Below are positions 14,276-15,630 of a stretch of 15,630 bases of DNA, piece by piece (position 1 is the stretch's first letter; every line of letters starts with the position of its first letter). The position numbers and the translations under genes were made by a program. The stretch covers positions 1 to 15,630 of the forward strand of contig CAMWWW010000013.1 of NCBI GenBank assembly GCA_947178015.1. The letters are read 5' to 3'. Under the pieces are notes generated by a model. It had not been told where the DNA came from. It searched no databases and saw nothing but the letters and a program-made list of their open reading frames with translations. The stretch is from an uncultured Clostridia bacterium (lineage in GTDB: Bacteria; Bacillota; Clostridia; Lachnospirales; Lachnospiraceae).

Positions 14276-15250
14276 CTATATACACGCCGCTGCGATACAA
14301 GACCGGTATAGAGGATTGCCCTGTGCGTCAAAAACCTCTGTTATCTTTCCTGCAATGCTTGTATCACCCAGCACCACATAACGCTCAAACACATGCTCTT
14401 GAACCAGCTTCCGCAAAAGCGGCTTGGTGCGTATATCATCAATAGAACTACCATGCACTGTCGCTATTAGTTTGCACCCACAATTTCTCACATATTCAAT
14501 CGCTTCGAGATCTCGCCTTCCTCCTATCTCATCCACCGCTATCACCTCAGGCGCCATTGTGCGCACCAGCATCATCATGCCATCCGCCTTCGGGCAACAG
14601 TCAAGCACATCCGTGCGGATGCCCAGATCATTTTGCGGTGTCCCCATATAACAGGCGCCGATCTCAGAACGCTCGTCCACCACACCGACTGTCACGCCAC
14701 GGTGAGCACTGTCCCCATTGGATAGCTGTCGGATCAGATCGCGAAGCAGTGTTGTCTTTCCACAGCGCGGCGGCGAAATAATTAAGGTATGCCGCACCCG
14801 TGTGCCGTCTGTCACAAAAGGGAGCAGCGGATCTGCACAGCCCTTGATCTGGTGGGACAGCCTGATATTAATAAACGATATGTATTTCATACTTTTTATT
14901 CCTTCCTTTTCCATAATAACCTTTCCCGCCATACCCACTCGATGCCCTCCTTGTATCGTGATAAAGCCCTGCCGAATCTCCTCTTCATATGCATACAAGG
15001 AATACTGGCTGATATATTCTACCGTTTCTTTAATATCTGCTTTTTGTACCATATATGCATCTGTCTGCTCTTCCTTTCTTCTTCCGTCCGCACCTATATA
15101 GTATTCTATATTTCCATAACGAATCAGCAGGGGCGCCTGCACTCTCAGCCGTACCTCCTGAAGCTTGTCATAATCCAGTGCACTTCTTTTCAGCAGCTCC
15201 CGAACGGGAGCCGCAAAAATCTTCAACAGATCCTCTTCTCTTTGCTCCAA
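14276..15250 (-). CDS. spoIIIAA: Stage III sporulation protein AA (ATPase)
   Basis: This is the cytoplasmic AAA-type ATPase thought to power or gate the SpoIIIA complex, related to secretion ATPases. It has 324 residues. The N-terminal half includes LQEVRLRVQAPLLIRYG and ITIQGGHRVGMAGKV, both family markers. The nucleotide-binding site has LIISPPRCGKTTLLRDLIR near 155-175; the first Gly of the classic P-loop is Ser here, which I believe is common in clostridial copies. VGVVDERSEIGACYMG, Walker B EVIAVDEIGG and IATVHGSSIDDI follow in the expected order. The TTG at 15250 has GAGG seven bases upstream. An in-frame ATG at 15256 gives two more residues but would sit one base from that same site, so TTG is preferred. 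A sigma-E-like promoter stands about 33 bases upstream. Confidence 0.95.
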   Translation of the reverse strand: MEQREEDLLKIFAAPVRELLKRSALDYDKLQEVRLRVQAPLLIRYGNIEYYIGADGRRKEEQTDAYMVQKADIKETVEYISQYSLYAYEEEIRQGFITIQGGHRVGMAGKVIMEKEGIKSMKYISFINIRLSHQIKGCADPLLPFVTDGTRVRHTLIISPPRCGKTTLLRDLIRQLSNGDSAHRGVTVGVVDERSEIGACYMGTPQNDLGIRTDVLDCCPKADGMMMLVRTMAPEVIAVDEIGGRRDLEAIEYVRNCGCKLIATVHGSSIDDIRTKPLLRKLVQEHVFERYVVLGDTSIAGKITEVFDAQGNPLYRSCIAAACI

Positions 15251-15282
15251 AATCATTCCTCATTTCCACTATACTATTCTGA

Positions 15283-15310
15283 ATTCTATGGGATTCCTTA
15301 CAATATATGG
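15283..15310 (-). promoter_or_regulatory. Candidate sigma-E promoter for the spoIIIA operon
   Basis: On the minus strand CCATATA (15304-15310) and CATAGAAT (15283-15290) are separated by 13 bases. This is close to the mother-cell sigma-E pattern of an ATA-containing -35 and CATACAAT-like -10 with 13-15 bases between. Transcription would begin near 15276, about 26 bases before the spoIIIAA start, which fits the small leader seen for this operon in Bacillus. Known biology also predicts sigma-E control here. Confidence 0.7.
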
Positions 15311-15422
15311 CAGCAAACAGCCAAATAGACCAAAAGAATAACCGTGCAGACCCAACTGTTATTTTACAAATATAGAAAGCTCCCCTCTTTACAGGTGTTC
15401 AAAGTAGTTCCACCAGTTTACA

Positions 15423-15437
15423 ACTTTTTGAAAAAGT
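15423..15437. promoter_or_regulatory. 15-bp perfect dyad overlapping a possible -10
   Basis: ACTTTTTGAAAAAGT reads the same on both strands around a central base. The spacing is too tight for an RNA hairpin, so a DNA-binding site is the more natural reading. It overlaps the candidate TATACT -10 at 15435-15440 by three bases, a typical place for a repressor operator. AT-rich palindromes of this kind also occur by chance. Confidence 0.3.
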
Positions 15438-15463
15438 ATAAGTTTTTGTAAGAGTTATTTGAA
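15435..15463 (-). promoter_or_regulatory. Possible sigma-A type promoter far upstream of spoIIIAA
   Basis: On the minus strand TTCAAA (15458-15463) and TATACT (15435-15440) are exactly 17 bases apart, matching 4 of 6 and 5 of 6 consensus bases. If used it would make a leader of about 180 bases before spoIIIAA, or a short non-coding transcript. The AT-rich context makes a chance match quite possible. Confidence 0.35.
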
Positions 15464-15485
15464 TAATCATTTTCGAGAATGGTCC

Positions 15486-15627
15486 GCATAGCCAGCGCAG
15501 CTATTTCCTCCGTCACCCCGCTCTCGCTTAGTGAAAAACGTAGCGGACACTAAGCTCGTGAGAAACCTCGCTAAGTGCCGACGTTTTTCAATAGGTTCCT
15601 TGAGGAAAATAGTTGCGCTGGCTATGC
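15486..15627. repeat. 142-bp imperfect inverted-repeat element (MITE-like or structured RNA)
   Basis: The outer arms 15486-15510 and 15602-15627 are inverted copies that differ by one substitution and one inserted base (GCATAGCCAGCGCA then R, CTATTT, CCTC). Inside them TGAAAAACGT (15532-15541) pairs perfectly with ACGTTTTTCA (15581-15590). Inside that, CACTAAGC (15548-15555) pairs with GCTAAGTG (15570-15577) with one mismatch. A direct repeat CTCGCTWAGTG (15523-15533 and 15567-15577) gives a competing perfect 8-bp hairpin. There is no coding frame within it. It occupies the region upstream of spoIIIAA, which in relatives often follows efp. The window ends three bases past the right arm, so the true outer limit is not certain. 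Confidence 0.75.
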
Positions 15628-15630
15628 TGC

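Noticed and set aside
1..15630. tRNA, rRNA, CRISPR arrays, insertion sequences with transposase, phage or defence genes
   Set aside because: I saw no cloverleaf ends, regular spacer-repeat arrays, transposase motifs or integrase motifs. The coding part is continuous core chromosome.

Overview
This is a contiguous piece of core chromosome from an endospore-forming Firmicute, most likely a Clostridia member of the Lachnospiraceae type. The reasons are a complete spoIIIA sporulation operon, the start of spoIVB, strong AGGAGG-type ribosome binding sites, moderate GC content, and nadK lying between tlyA and argR, an order I associate with Clostridia rather than Bacillus. Every gene I can support lies on the minus strand, so biological order runs from the right end of the window to the left. 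Long plus-strand reading frames are shadows of these genes. Right part (about 15630 down to 9951): a 374-base non-coding stretch carries a roughly 142-bp imperfect inverted-repeat element, a possible vegetative promoter with a dyad over its -10, and a sigma-E-like promoter. The spoIIIAA-AB-AC-AD-AE-AF-AG-AH operon follows. It encodes the mother-cell half of the SpoIIIA-SpoIIQ feeding-tube/channel complex needed for late forespore gene expression. The operon is tightly packed apart from short gaps after spoIIIAA and, more strikingly, a 106-base gap between spoIIIAE and spoIIIAF filled by alternative hairpins. Middle (9949 to 9467): asp23 (yqhY-like, Asp23/Gls24 family) is its own transcription unit, with a near-consensus sigma-A promoter overlapping the end of spoIIIAH and a 15-bp-stem intrinsic terminator 7 bases after its stop codon. 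Left and centre (9384 to 642): a closely packed housekeeping run nusB-xseA-xseB-ispA-dxs-tlyA-nadK-argR-recN, with most junctions overlapping or within about 45 bases. It covers transcription antitermination, exonuclease VII, isoprenoid precursor synthesis, rRNA methylation, NADP synthesis, arginine-dependent repression and recombinational repair. It ends at a bidirectional intrinsic terminator (642-672). Left edge: the first 180 codons of spoIVB, the forespore-secreted protease that activates sigma-K, preceded by a sigma-G-like -10 element. The order matches the Bacillus subtilis spoIIIA-to-spoIVB region except that accB/accC and folD are absent and nadK is present. The protein-coding content is ordinary and well conserved. 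I do not see a new multi-gene system. The parts worth a second look are non-coding: the inverted-repeat element at the right edge, the competing hairpins inside the spoIIIA operon, and the promoter/operator-like dyads near spoIIIAA and asp23.
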